Made by a program: the position numbers and the translations under genes. Of a DNA stretch of 64,000 nt, positions 54,539-64,000 are shown in pieces (positions within the stretch are counted from its first letter, which is position 1; each line of letters begins with the position of its first letter). The DNA is from Fragilaria crotonensis (lineage: Eukaryota > Bacillariophyta > Fragilariophyceae > Fragilariales > Fragilariaceae), in assembly GCA_022925895.1 (NCBI GenBank), contig JAKSYS010000085.1:62001-126000 (forward strand). Reading direction: 5' to 3'. The notes beneath the pieces were generated by a model. It saw only the letters and a list, made by a program, of their open reading frames with translations, did no database searches and was not told the DNA's origin.

Positions 54539-55216
54539 ATGGACGCCGATGTTATCTCGCCTAGCTATGGTGTCGCCGCTCTCCAGCAGGAGATTGCAAT
54601 CGACAACAACTTCCGTCTTGAGACTCAGTCGGTTTTTCAGGACAACCTACAGAGTATTTCCTCGTTTTCGGTCATCAGCCGTTGGTACAAGCTTCGTAAT
54701 CAGTTCAAAGACATGAAAGGAAAGATTCTGCAATGGTGCCAAGATGACACTCAGGCTACAGCAGATCTTGGATTCCTTGCTCCTTCCGCCTTTGGGGTTG
54801 AAAGGGCAACCATTCGCTGCGAAACGTACGCCAGCGCTTCATGCGATGCCCTCACTGAGCTGAAAGAAACTCGCGAGAGTCTCGTCATTCTTAAGCAGGA
54901 ACTTGCCTTTGCTGAGAAGCAATATGTTGTCGCTAAGAAGGAACGTACCGACGCTGAAAACCTGATGGCGCCGAATGATCCCTCCGCCGAGAAAGACAGT
55001 ACGCTGGAATTACTCCGTATGGATCTTGCCAGAAAGGCCAAGGAGGTTTCCATGTGTGCTAAGTTGGTTTTCTTCTACGCCAGTTATGTTTCTGATGGTG
55101 TCAACGCGATTTACTTGGCCCACTGTGTGGTCAGGGGTCTCTTAGAAGCTTTGGGGGCTGCCGGCTATGGAACTTCTCTCATCACTCCAAGGGAAGACAA
55201 CCTGTGGGGTGGTTGA
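54539..55216 (+). pseudogene. Coiled-coil/nuclease-like gene, copy B, truncated
   Basis: Residues 1-220 are nearly identical to the copy at 59261. They cover the N-terminal helical region, the coiled coil (KELRESLVILKQELAFAEKQ-like) and the hydrophobic segment. Similarity stops after TPREDNL at about 55199, and six unrelated codons lead to a stop. The putative nuclease part is therefore absent. A truncated product of 225 residues could still be made, which would keep the coiled coil and membrane-like segment. Confidence 0.75.
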
Positions 55217-55398
55217 AGCAAACCTCGCTCTCTCGTCTTTGTCGTTGTATCTGTTGTCTGACGGGTGCACAGAAATGCCTGTTGTTTGTGTAAGCAGTTT
55301 ATTCGTGACCACCGATCCAGTAGTTTGCCAGGTCTCGCTTCACCGTATGGTAGATGACATTACTTTTGTTGTCCGGATCGGCGCCGTATGAGCATTTA

Positions 55399-56780
55399 GG
55401 GGCGTTCTTAACTCCCAAAACTCAAGCATCGATTTGGTAGCATGCGAACACCTGCTAATTAATTAGATTGGACTACCTTTGTATCACCGTTTTTGCTTCT
55501 TAACTCCCAACATGCTCAATTGATTTGATTGGTCAGATCATCACGCCGGATCGGAATCTTGTTTCATGTGTATTACATTTTGTTGTTGTAATACACATGT
55601 AGACCATGGATTGCGTGCGTGCTGTGGGCATGAATAATGTACAGTTTGACAAGCGCTACTTGTGGGGTCCCTATCAGCAGGCCATGCAAGAGAGGATGAA
55701 GCCAGAAGACAAAGAAAGGCAGCGAATCAAGTTGAAGAGAATGCAGGACGTCGAGATGTAATGCAAAGGTTTTGCAGGAGACTGGGATTGAAACGCTCAT
55801 TGCAAGAAGAAGACAATCAGACAGTCAACCAGGAGGTGAATTTGATGAGACTCGAATTCTGCCTCCCAATCTACCCGTAGCCTAATCTGCCCATACAGCG
55901 TAGCCGGCTTGCAAGACAATTTAGACTCTTATCGGAGTTACAATCCGACTCCTCGTACGCTCATCGGCCGTCAGCAGGAGGAAGGGAGTCCGGCGACGCG
56001 AGCATTAAACCACGGCCATCACTAACGTTAGCAGGCACCAGCATCTCCTCTGGTGATTGTGTGAATTCAAAGCTCATAAGGAGTGGCGGTTTCGTGTTCG
56101 GCAGCAATTTCAATGAGTCTTTGACGCTATGGTCGACTCTCACCAAGACGAACTGAACACTGAGGTTGAGGCCAAGGAGTCAACTTCTCCCATGGAAACC
56201 AGCAGCCGATCTGCTCGACACGCGCTATGCTGAATCCATACCGAATCTTGCTCCTGGACGAGGAAAAAGCGGTTTTATCCTCGGGCACGAATCCTGCTGC
56301 AAAAGAAGAAAGAGTGTTGAAGGATCACTGAAGCACTTGTTGTGTTCTTGATTGCTCAAGTGCATCCGTTGTCGCTTTTTGCGAAATTTAGTGGAGGGAG
56401 GTGTTCGGTGATTTCAGTTTTGTTGCTGGTTCATGAGTACTGGTTTATACTTGGAGAAAAGTACTCTATGACATTGTATGCTCTTTGCTGCGGTTAAATG
56501 TCATCTGCTAAACAGGGGCATATTTGATTGGCCTGAACGATGTAAGTATTTTTTTACTATGCCAGATGTTAATATAATTGCAATATCCTATGTTCGCAGT
56601 TTCGGTGTTCAGATGTAGCGTGTCGGTGACACCAATTTTTCCGAGCAAAAAAAAGGTAGTACCGACGCTACATTTGAACACGTGGAAACCCGGATAACTG
56701 TAAAATATAACTGCCGGGAGTGCCGAAACCCGGATGATGATACCAAATCGATGTCCACATTCGGGAGTTAAGAACGCCCC
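55399..56780. mobile_element. TIR element between copies B and C, TTTA flanks
   Basis: A 1382-bp element with inverted ends: both read inward GGGGCGTTCTTAACTCCC exactly, then diverge and match again at CATCGATTTGGTA. TTTA lies directly outside each end (55395-55398 and 56781-56784). The 4-bp duplication and GGGGCG end do not fit one superfamily clearly. Inside are a 51-codon frame starting MDCVRAVGMNNVQFDKRYL at 55603, other short Lys/Glu-rich frames and a hairpin at 56608-56685. No transposase is evident, so it is probably non-autonomous. Confidence 0.78.
56608..56685. repeat. Imperfect hairpin inside the TTTA element
   Basis: GTTCAGATGTAGCGTGTCGG pairs with CCGACGCTACATTTGAAC about 25 bases later, around an A-rich loop. 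It could be a smaller nested foldback element. Confidence 0.7.
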
Positions 56781-56861
56781 TTTAGTATCCATGTCATCCA
56801 AGATTTACGTGTTCAGACGTTCGCGCTGTCAGTGAGATTTTATGTTCCCCTTTTGTGTTTT

Positions 56862-56863
<2 letters not shown>

Positions 56864-56927
<64 letters not shown>
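56864..56927. repeat. (TG)n microsatellite
   Basis: About 32 TG units, located about 90 bp to the left of the copy C border. Confidence 0.97.
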
Positions 56928-56931
<4 letters not shown>

Positions 56932-57261
56932 GCAACAGCGAATTCGGCTTACGCTATCACATCTCAAGGTGTCGAGTGCTGATCGTTGCAGTATTGATGG
57001 CATGCGCATGCAAGGAACAGACGCGATAAATACTGCCATGATACGCGAAGATCACACACCCACTGCCACCGTGGCCGAAACGGGAGATGGCAGGGCTGGG
57101 AGGTGGGCGGCGATCTTTCACTCTCTCTCCTTTTCTTTCGCTCTTTCTCATCCTCTACTAGTACCCTTTCAAAAATTTGGCGCCACAACAACACATTACC
57201 CTGTACATCTGAGAAGAAATAAGTAATCAGTTTATTACTCCTCTTTATTACTGAAGCAATC

Positions 57262-58176
57262 ATGGCGATGCGTATTGAAGATGTCCACTATCAGCACAAG
57301 AATCTGATGACACCGGAATAACTCGAGGATTTTCACCACGAACGGTCAAGAGACGCCATTGAGGAAATCCCGCGCTGGTTCGTATAGAAAACGATGGATA
57401 TTCCGACACCTGACGAGTTTGACAGGGCCGAGTTTGAAAGGAGGAAGTCTGCCTTTGGACTCACGCTTGCCGAGATTGGACGGTCGGAACAGGAACAGGA
57501 TGCTCAAAATCCAAGGATTGCGGAAGGGGGCAAGCGCGGATTCTTTTAGTATCTCCGCGAGAAGATGTGCTGACTGTAACACTCGATCGGATCTGATCCA
57601 TATCCTTCGCGCAGAGGTGGAATCGGGAGTGTCGGCACCTGTCCCCAAGTGGTGCACCTTTTCCGACATGAGATACGGTCCTCGTCGATTGGGATATCGC
57701 AAATGCGAAGCTCGCGGTTGTCTCAAGACCGAAACGCTCAAGGATGATCGGCCTTTCCACAATGCTCGAGCTGCAAGTTTGCTGGGTACTGCAGCAAGGA
57801 CTGTCAGAATGCCGATTGGAAAATCCGTCACAAGATTTTGTGCAAGAAGGCAAAGGCCAAAAAGGACAAGACCGAACGTGTCAGCGCGTTTCTCGAAGGA
57901 TTTGCGCGTCATAATGAATGATATAGAGGCGGAGGGGAAATGGAGACGGTCTTTTTCAGGCACTCCCCTTTTTCGAGGAGATGCGCGAGTCGTCAAAACA
58001 GCTTGCAGCTAGGTTCGCGAGCAAAAAAAATCAAGTCATTGTCACTGGAGGATTACTCTCCGATGGAAATAATCCACAAAAAGTTATCGCTTGAAACAAA
58101 AGCGTTCGACTCGGTCTTTCAAATACCGAACTATCCCCACAAGCTATCCGCATGTTGATCTATGGCTCTGTCTAGA
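57262..58176 (+). pseudogene. MYND zinc-finger relic, copy C
   Basis: It starts MAMRIEDVHYQHKNLMTPE followed by the shared TAA. DEFDRAEFERRKSAFGL and DCNTRSDLIHILRAEVESG are readable in separate frames, as is the finger (YCSKDCQNADWKIRHKILC). The tail SSKQLAARFASKKNQVIVTG and LSPQAIR reaches a TAG at 58174-58176. TAA and a second stop after KVIA are common to all copies. Confidence 0.7.
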
Positions 58177-58640
58177 GTATTCGAACGAGCACGAGGCACG
58201 AAGACGCTTGCAATCGGCAGCGAATCTGGCACCCCGACGGCGATGATGCGCTGGATATACTTTGCCGAACTGCGCTAGAGAGCATGGAAGGCACGTGGTG
58301 CCAAGACGTGGAGGAGCTCCTTGAACTCGCGCATATTCGAGCACGGCTTCCTTGAAAATCTCCTCGGTCACTGCAGCAGGAAGACCAAGCGGATCAGGTG
58401 ATAGTGGCACACCTCCTGGAGCAGCAGCTTGTGCTTGAGCCTCATGAATGGCCTGAACAAAGACGTACACGTTCTTCCAGGCAAACATCACTGGCGGGTC
58501 ATCTTCCGCGCCATCAACGAGTTTCATGATATCATTCAAAAGGTATTCCTCTTCATTCCCTTCAAAACATCTTCGATCAGGATATCATCGTTTGTGGTAG
58601 ACACTTCATCACCGCGCACCGTAGTCGAAAGAACAGGGTT
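58144..58640 (-). pseudogene. Convergent ORF of the array unit, copy C
   Basis: Readable from IMKLVDGAEDDPPVMFAWKN to PPRLGTTCLPC in one frame, longer than in A or B at this place, but the 5' start codon equivalent is lost (GCGGTCTTCTG instead of TCGGTCATC). The last 40 residues are out of frame with copy B. Unknown acidic protein. Confidence 0.6.
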
Positions 58641-59260
58641 ACGCGGTCTTCTGCTTGCTCTTCTTCCTACTCGTCATTTCCTGTCGTGTTGAAACCACAG
58701 TGTTAACTCTACTATAGTGCCTGCGTGCCAATAAGACAATGGTACAGTACTCCGTGACTGTAACTACTGGGTGATTGAAGATTGAAGTAGCTTGTAGAAT
58801 GAGATTATCAATTTACTTTGCAAATCTTACATACTCGTTCACTCGCTTCTCCGTTTCCATCCACGCTACCAGTACGATTTAATAAACCTTCACGCGTGAT
58901 AGCATCCGTTTGGCACTTTTTGATTGCGTAATACTGGAAAACTCGCATCAAGAGCGGTGTGCCTCCTCTCCTCCTAATCGTGATTCACCCATGACGGCTC
59001 ATTTGTCGGCGAGAAAACAGTTCAACGTAGCCATGGTACCACGAACGAACGGGCACATGAGCGAGGGTCCGTTCGTCGACTTAATACATTCGCAAAACGT
59101 ATCATCAATCATCAATCATCAGTCGTGCCATAAAAGTTGTACAAGTACTCGAGTGTGATAGGAATATCCGTCTTTCATCTTTAGTCCGTTTCATCAACAC
59201 AGATACCATACCTCGTACGCGAGTGCTCGAGGACAGTGCAATCGAATTCTATTTTGTCAG

Positions 59261-61178
59261 ATGGACGCCGATATTATCTCGCCAAGCTATGGTGTCGCCG
59301 CTCTCCAGCAGGAGATTGCAATCGACAACAACTTCCGTCTTGAGACTCAGTCGGTTTTTGAGGACCACCTACAGAGTATTTCCTCGTTTTCGGTCATCAG
59401 CCGTTGGTACAAGCTTCGCAATCTGTTCAAAGACATGAAAGGAAAGATTCTGCAATGGTGCCAAGATGACACGCAGGCTACAGCAGATCTTGGATTCCTT
59501 GCTCCTTCCGCCTTTGGGGTTGAAAGGGCAACCATTCGCTGCGAAACGTACGCCAGCGCTTCATGCGATGCCCTCACTGAGCTGAAAGAAACTTGCGAGA
59601 GTCTCGTCATTCTTAAGCAGGAACTTGCCTTTGCTGAGAAGCAATATGTTGTCGCTAAGAAGGAACGTACCGACGCTGAAAACCGGATGGCGCCGAATGA
59701 TCCCTCCGCCGAGAAAGACAGTACGCTGGAATCACTCCGTATGGATCTTGCCAGAAAGGCCAAGGAGGTTTCCATGTGTGCTAAGTTGGTTTTCTTCTTC
59801 GCCAGTTATGTTTTTGGTGTTGTCAACGCGATCTACTTGGCCCACTGTGTGGTCAGGGGTCTCCTAGAAGCTTTGGGGGCTGCCGGCAATGGAACTTCTC
59901 TCATTACTCCAAGGGAAGACAACCTTTCAAATGCGAGCGACGATCTCGAGGACAGATCCAGCTTTTCTCAGTTTAGAAATGTATGCCACCCTTATGAAAT
60001 GGAATTGGATAAGCTTGACTTTCTTCCAACGCTGGACGCTAATCACCAGGCGCGTCTTGTTCCATTGTACAATACTCTGAAGCTCGTTCTTGGCAGGGCG
60101 GCTTTGCTTAAAAGCAAAGATAAGAATTACAACAAAAGGATTGATGCAACAGTCAAAGGTATCAACAAATGGAAGACCGCCGATCAATCTACGACGAAGT
60201 TCTCTGCGCCTGGCTGTGAAAGTCAGGAAAGGGAAGGAACGCAACCTATTTTGTACGATGCTAGCATGTCCCAGATGGTGCATGTGCTGGGCCTTGAACA
60301 GCATATTACACAAGAACAAGGCATGGCAAAGGTCAAAAATTGTTCTGCCCGACGTGTCGACTTTGTTGTGTCCCAAGTGGACGAGCGCGCTATTTTGCCA
60401 GCGACGCTTGGTATTCCGATTGAAGTCAAACGAAACACTCGTAAAAAGGCAGGCGTTGCCCAGCTTTCGCTGGAGACGCTGGATCAGGTTTTCGGACTCT
60501 TGGCCAAGCGCGCCATGTTCTCGTTCGAATTTGGAGGGATCGGCGAAGATTGTCAAGTCGTTGGCCTTGAACTAACCATGGGATCGGTCGCTGTGATTGT
60601 CCTCACACTCTCAGGTGTCGGAACGTGTGACGTGAAAATCACAACACAACGAACGAAACCAGTGCCGCTCTTCGACGAAGCAACAAGGCCCATCTCTTCG
60701 GTGAGACGGCAAAGGATGTGGAAGAACAGGAAGGTATTACTGCCGGGTTTTGTCTTCTTGCTCGCATGCTCATGGCCGTCCAACCTGACGTGGAAACATT
60801 GTTTTCTAAAACCATTGGCTTTAAGGGAACAAAGGAGTAGAGAAAATCTCCACTGCCATCTGGGGAGGACGAAGAGGAACCGAAGGTGTCGGATTTAGTG
60901 ATCAACGCGAAGCCACAGGTCTAAGTGAGAAACCTATCTTACGTGATTCCGTTCCAGTAGCTCTCATCGTTCCCATTGTGCTTTTTGATTACTACTATCG
61001 TGGATTGCCAAGGTGGGAGGGATCCCCAGCAGAACGTCATCTCAAGGCTGACATAACTGCGAAGGTTCACGAGAGGATGACTCCAAGAGATCTTCAAAAA
61101 ACGCGAGAGGCATATCAGCAATTTTCCTTGGAAGTATTCAGAAAGCACATTCACCAGGAGGTGCGATTGAAGAAGTAG
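59261..61178 (+). CDS. Coiled-coil protein with PD-(D/E)XK-like motif, copy C
   Basis: It starts MDADIISPSYGVAALQQEIA and is open for 545 codons to 60898. Residues about 105-170 form a coiled coil and 175-205 a hydrophobic helix (AKLVFFFASYVFGVVNAIYL). Residues 220-350 are helical. A segment RRVDFVVSQ (Asp367) with IPIEVKR (Glu388, Lys390) about 20 residues on, then a helix LETLDQVFGLLAKRAMF and TMGSVAVIVLTL, has the spacing of a PD-(D/E)XK nuclease fold. Nuclease function is inference. The frame seems to shift near 60690, after which GITAGFCLLARMLMA and, further on, a tail RDLQKTREAYQQFSLEV ending KK at 61178 are readable. Possible roles include a DNA-acting enzyme tethered to a membrane or a component of a mobile unit. 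I do not recognise the full-length family. Confidence 0.6.
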
Positions 61179-61972
61179 CTACATTGCTCAGTATCGTGCG
61201 TGATCACAGTGAGGTCAAAAACACGCCCCATCAAAATCAACCCTAGTGGGCTGCAGCAGTATTGCAGTCCTAGAGTTACGGCAACAGCTCAGGATGAGTT
61301 GTGAAACTATACATTTAGTACTAGTAGTATAATGGTCAGTAACGTCGGTGTTTGTACATCATCCGTGACTAGTAGCTTGTACGACATAGCTAGTTAACAT
61401 TTTGTCGCAATGCTGGTGTGGACTTATGATCAGCATCGCTCTGGCAGGTGCCAAATTGGTGCTTTTTGGTGATTTTCATATTTGCCACTTGCTCCCTAGG
61501 AGGTGGCACTGATACGCTGGTTGTTGCTTGCCTGGCCCTCCTTCGTTTGAGCTTCTAGTCCACCAGCAAGAGAAATCCATTTCTTCTTAAAACACGAGCT
61601 TATCATCCGTATGAAGTCTACAGAACAATCTCATGGACTGCCATCGTGCTTATGGACACGGAGACTAAACTTACTCAGCGATGTATCGGCAAAAAATAGT
61701 GAGATCCGACCAAACTATGTCGGACCCCTACAGTCCTAGCTTTATATATCTATAACATGCATACTCTCATATACATTGGTAACGACCAAACATGCGCACC
61801 AGTATACAGGCTTGTATAACACGGATTAGTCGTATATCACATGTATTGGTTCGCCCACTCATAGTTGGACGTCAGAGTACCGTGCACCGATGCAGCGTCG
61901 TGCTCCAGTACACTGTAACATTCGTTCGGTCCCCGCGAAATGTAGCGTTGGTCGCGACAATTCGATAGTTGA
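61179..61972. other. Intergenic region, no gene seen
   Basis: No protein-like frame. A short hairpin TCCGACCAAACTATGTCGGA occurs at about 61706-61725. An LTR for the adjacent copia fragment was looked for and not recognised. Confidence 0.5.
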
Positions 61973-63130
61973 TCAGCAGTTACCGTTAATATGTGAATTT
62001 ATCGAGGAGCTCTTCACGTCTTGGCTGCGGCAAAAGCTTGGTGAAGAGATCACTGTTAGTCTGTGTTCCCTCCTTCGATGGTACGCGATCAAGTGGTGCT
62101 TCTTCTTGAGTGTCGACTCAGGCAAGGTCGTATTTTTGTAGACCGCTTCATTGTCGCAGAAGACATTTGTTGCGTTGTCCAACGGGACACCGAACATTCG
62201 CAATTTGTAGCGCAATGCCTCCGCCAGCTCGACGGCGTTCTTCATTGCTTGGAATTCACTTCCAAACGTGCTTGCTTCAACCGTGTTTTGGCGTTTGCTG
62301 TGCCAAATGATTGGTGCCTTGTTGCAGAACAAAAGTATTCCAGTTTGCGATCGTCTCGTAGTAGCTCGATCGCTGGCATGACTAGCGTCGACAAAGCAGT
62401 GCGTTGACAGTTTGCGATCGTCTCGTAGCTTGATCGCTGGCATGACTAGCGTCGACAAAGCAGTGCGTTGACATCGGGTTGCCGCGTGGCCTCGGCATGT
62501 CAGGAGGTATCGCTTCTACCGCGTCGCGATAAAAGTCGCACCAATCGTATTCTTTAAACATGCGCTCGCTGATTTCTGGATGCTGAAAGTCAAAGGCAAT
62601 CTTCCTCTTCGGGTATATCTTGAAATACCCAAACATGCGATACAGCTGTTGCAGATGCCCTTCTCTCGGCATTGCCATGAACGTCGACATCAGGGCAACC
62701 TCAAGCAACACGTCAACTCTCCCCAGTTCGACCGCCCATCGTAGCACACCAATCAGTTCTTGATACACTTGAATACCGTCGCTTTTCAATGCTGGGCTTG
62801 TTTCTAACTCAGGTGGATAGTCGGTCGGTAAAGGTGTGAAACACTTTGATGGTAGACAAAGGCCTTTCTTCGCTAAGGCGTCTTCAACGTTTTTAACTGA
62901 CGCCGTGACATACTTCTCAGCCGACATGGTCCAACATTCGACATCCCCAACGCTCATCTTGCCCAACTGCGCACCCAAGTACATCTCGGGCGGCTCAATT
63001 TTATCGTCTTTTAGTTTGAAGACCGAAGTTAGATCAAGCAGCGTTGCCTTTGGGTTGTCTGAAATGGAGAGTATATCATCCACGTAACACAAGACGAGTT
63101 CATAGTATTCAAACCCATCCGCCTTCACGG
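61973..63130 (-). mobile_element. Ty1/copia fragment, broken
   Basis: The minus strand encodes the C-terminal half of a copia pol: the RT box CYVDDILS (about 63090), PPEMYLGAQLGKMSVGDVE, GVLRWAVELGRVDVL, then RNase H with HCFVDASHAS and APIIWHSKRQNTVE, ending near ESTLKKKHH. It belongs to another copia lineage than the element at 5629. It lacks the front half and both LTRs and is broken in several places. Older than the young copia by its state. It abuts the 3' end of a LINE. Confidence 0.85.
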
Positions 63131-63154
63131 CCGGCCGAATCCATACATCTGGAT

Positions 63155-64000
63155 CAAAAACTAGAAATCAGTTTAACGTGCTACCGCTATGCCCATGAAG
63201 AAGGCATTCGACCCGCACGGATAGGCACTGCACTGGAGTATGCAGTAGCTATCGGCAATTCCCGACCGTACTTACTGTTGTACCCTAAAGTAATCTCTGA
63301 TCGACCGCATGCCTGTAGTCACTCGCTTCCTGACTCGTCGATAACTTTCGCGGAAAATTGGTGCATTAATAGACAACCAGTTCTTTGTGACTCCCAGAGA
63401 ATGCTGCTCGTGCTCGGTGACATTGGTATGTAACAATCTTTGGACATGCTTCGTATAACGACCGGTTTCGATAAATTTCCGTAAGTTGCCGCCTGACATC
63501 ACGCCTCGAGGCTTCCGCCTTAGTACGTTCGTCGTGTCCGTGCACCTCACCGTTGCGTTGTTTCCAAAGCGTGTGCCATTGTTCCCACACTACCAAAATC
63601 AGGTTCACCTGCCACGCCGAAGTATGCGGCTCCTTGTCGGTTTCTCCCCGTTGGCGCAGTTGGTACTGTCGCTGTTGTTGAGCCCATGTTACACTGAACC
63701 GTCCCATGAATAACTGGGACCATCCGATCCGGTTTTGATGGAGGATTATCTGTCGTACTGAGGCATGATAATCATCAGGGTTAAGTGCAATTTCCTTTTC
63801 GGACGAGCTAAACCATTTACGTATCCCATCCAACATCAACTCGCTCAACATCGGGGAAGTATTCGACTGAATAAAGAAATCCCGAAGTCGGGTCGTAAAC
63901 CGATTGCGCCAGGCGAGGCGATTACCATGTTCGCATCTGAGGATATGAAACTGATCCTCGCCGAGTGATCCACACAAGACGCACCGTCGTGTCCCCCCGT
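63155..64000 (-). mobile_element. LINE of the nested family, 3' part, runs off the window
   Basis: The minus-strand coding (CGSLGEDQFHILRCEHGN, then ILHQNRIGWSQLFMGRFSVT and a second frame RYTKHVQRLLHTNVTEHEQH) aligns with the C-terminal region of the LINE at 47455-50516. The frame changes once near 63400. The 3' border, TTTAACGTGCTACCGCTATG on the plus strand, matches the corresponding TTTAACGTACTATCGCTATG of the nested copy. The 5' end is outside the window. Confidence 0.85.

Larger units (their letters stand above)
52422..55199 (+). repeat. Array copy B, right end truncated
   Basis: Second copy of the unit. It lacks the Harbinger, the TA element and the 550-bp insert, so it serves as the empty reference for copy A. 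Similarity to copy C stops within the third gene at about 55199. Confidence 0.88.
57018..61178 (+). repeat. Array copy C, the longest copy
   Basis: Third copy of the unit and the only one with the third gene extending beyond residue 220. It shows the uninterrupted site for the TA element at 57025-57038. Relative to A and B it lacks about 110 bp ending in CACCAG near 57990, possibly a removed intron or a simple deletion. Confidence 0.88.

Noticed and set aside
56855-57226. Plus-strand frame with poly(Val-Cys)
   Set aside because: Translation of the (TG)n microsatellite.

Overview
The window looks like nuclear DNA of a diatom or close stramenopile relative. Host genes are eukaryotic, with short GT-AG introns (about 74 to 220 bp). 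They include a plant/algal-type FAD-oxidase plus cyclopropane-synthase fusion, a GT43 glycosyltransferase, eIF2D and an AAGAB-like adaptin-binding protein. The copia elements resemble the type abundant in diatoms. Species assignment is inference; no rRNA or organelle marker is present.

Layout. 1-5.6 kb: a 41-residue-repeat protein, an unknown gene and a secretory J-protein. 5.6-12.2 kb: a young copia LTR retrotransposon with identical LTRs. 12.2-39.2 kb: a gene-dense host block with a PDK/BCKDK-type mitochondrial kinase, a small membrane protein, AAGAB-like, M1 aminopeptidase, a 715-bp MITE, a second J-protein, eIF2D, a secreted SDDD/KG-repeat protein, the FAD-oxidase/CFA-synthase fusion, an alpha/beta hydrolase, an FkbM-like membrane methyltransferase, a protein kinase, a GT43 enzyme and an unknown gene. 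Several of these host genes carry small reading-frame breaks. Many lie in short homopolymers, so uncorrected long-read consensus errors are as likely as gene death.

39-61 kb: a three-copy tandem array (A, B, C). Each unit carries a MYND-finger gene relic (+), a convergent ORF (-) and a gene with a coiled coil, a hydrophobic segment and a PD-(D/E)XK-like motif (+). The array has acted as a transposon trap, and the sister copies preserve empty sites. Copy A contains a TIR element (TSD TA), an unexplained 550-bp insert, and a 7.45-kb PIF/Harbinger element (TSD TAA). That Harbinger has itself been hit, inside its transposase gene, by a 3.06-kb 5'-truncated LINE with a 19-bp TSD. Copy B contains a 289-bp G-rich hairpin element (TSD TGTAC). 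A further TIR element (TTTA flanks) sits between B and C.

61-64 kb: non-coding DNA, then a broken copia fragment abutting the 3' end of a second LINE of the same family as the nested one, running off the window end.

The most informative result is the nested-insertion record read from the A/B/C empty sites. The least understood host gene is the coiled-coil/PD-(D/E)XK-like gene at 59261-61178.
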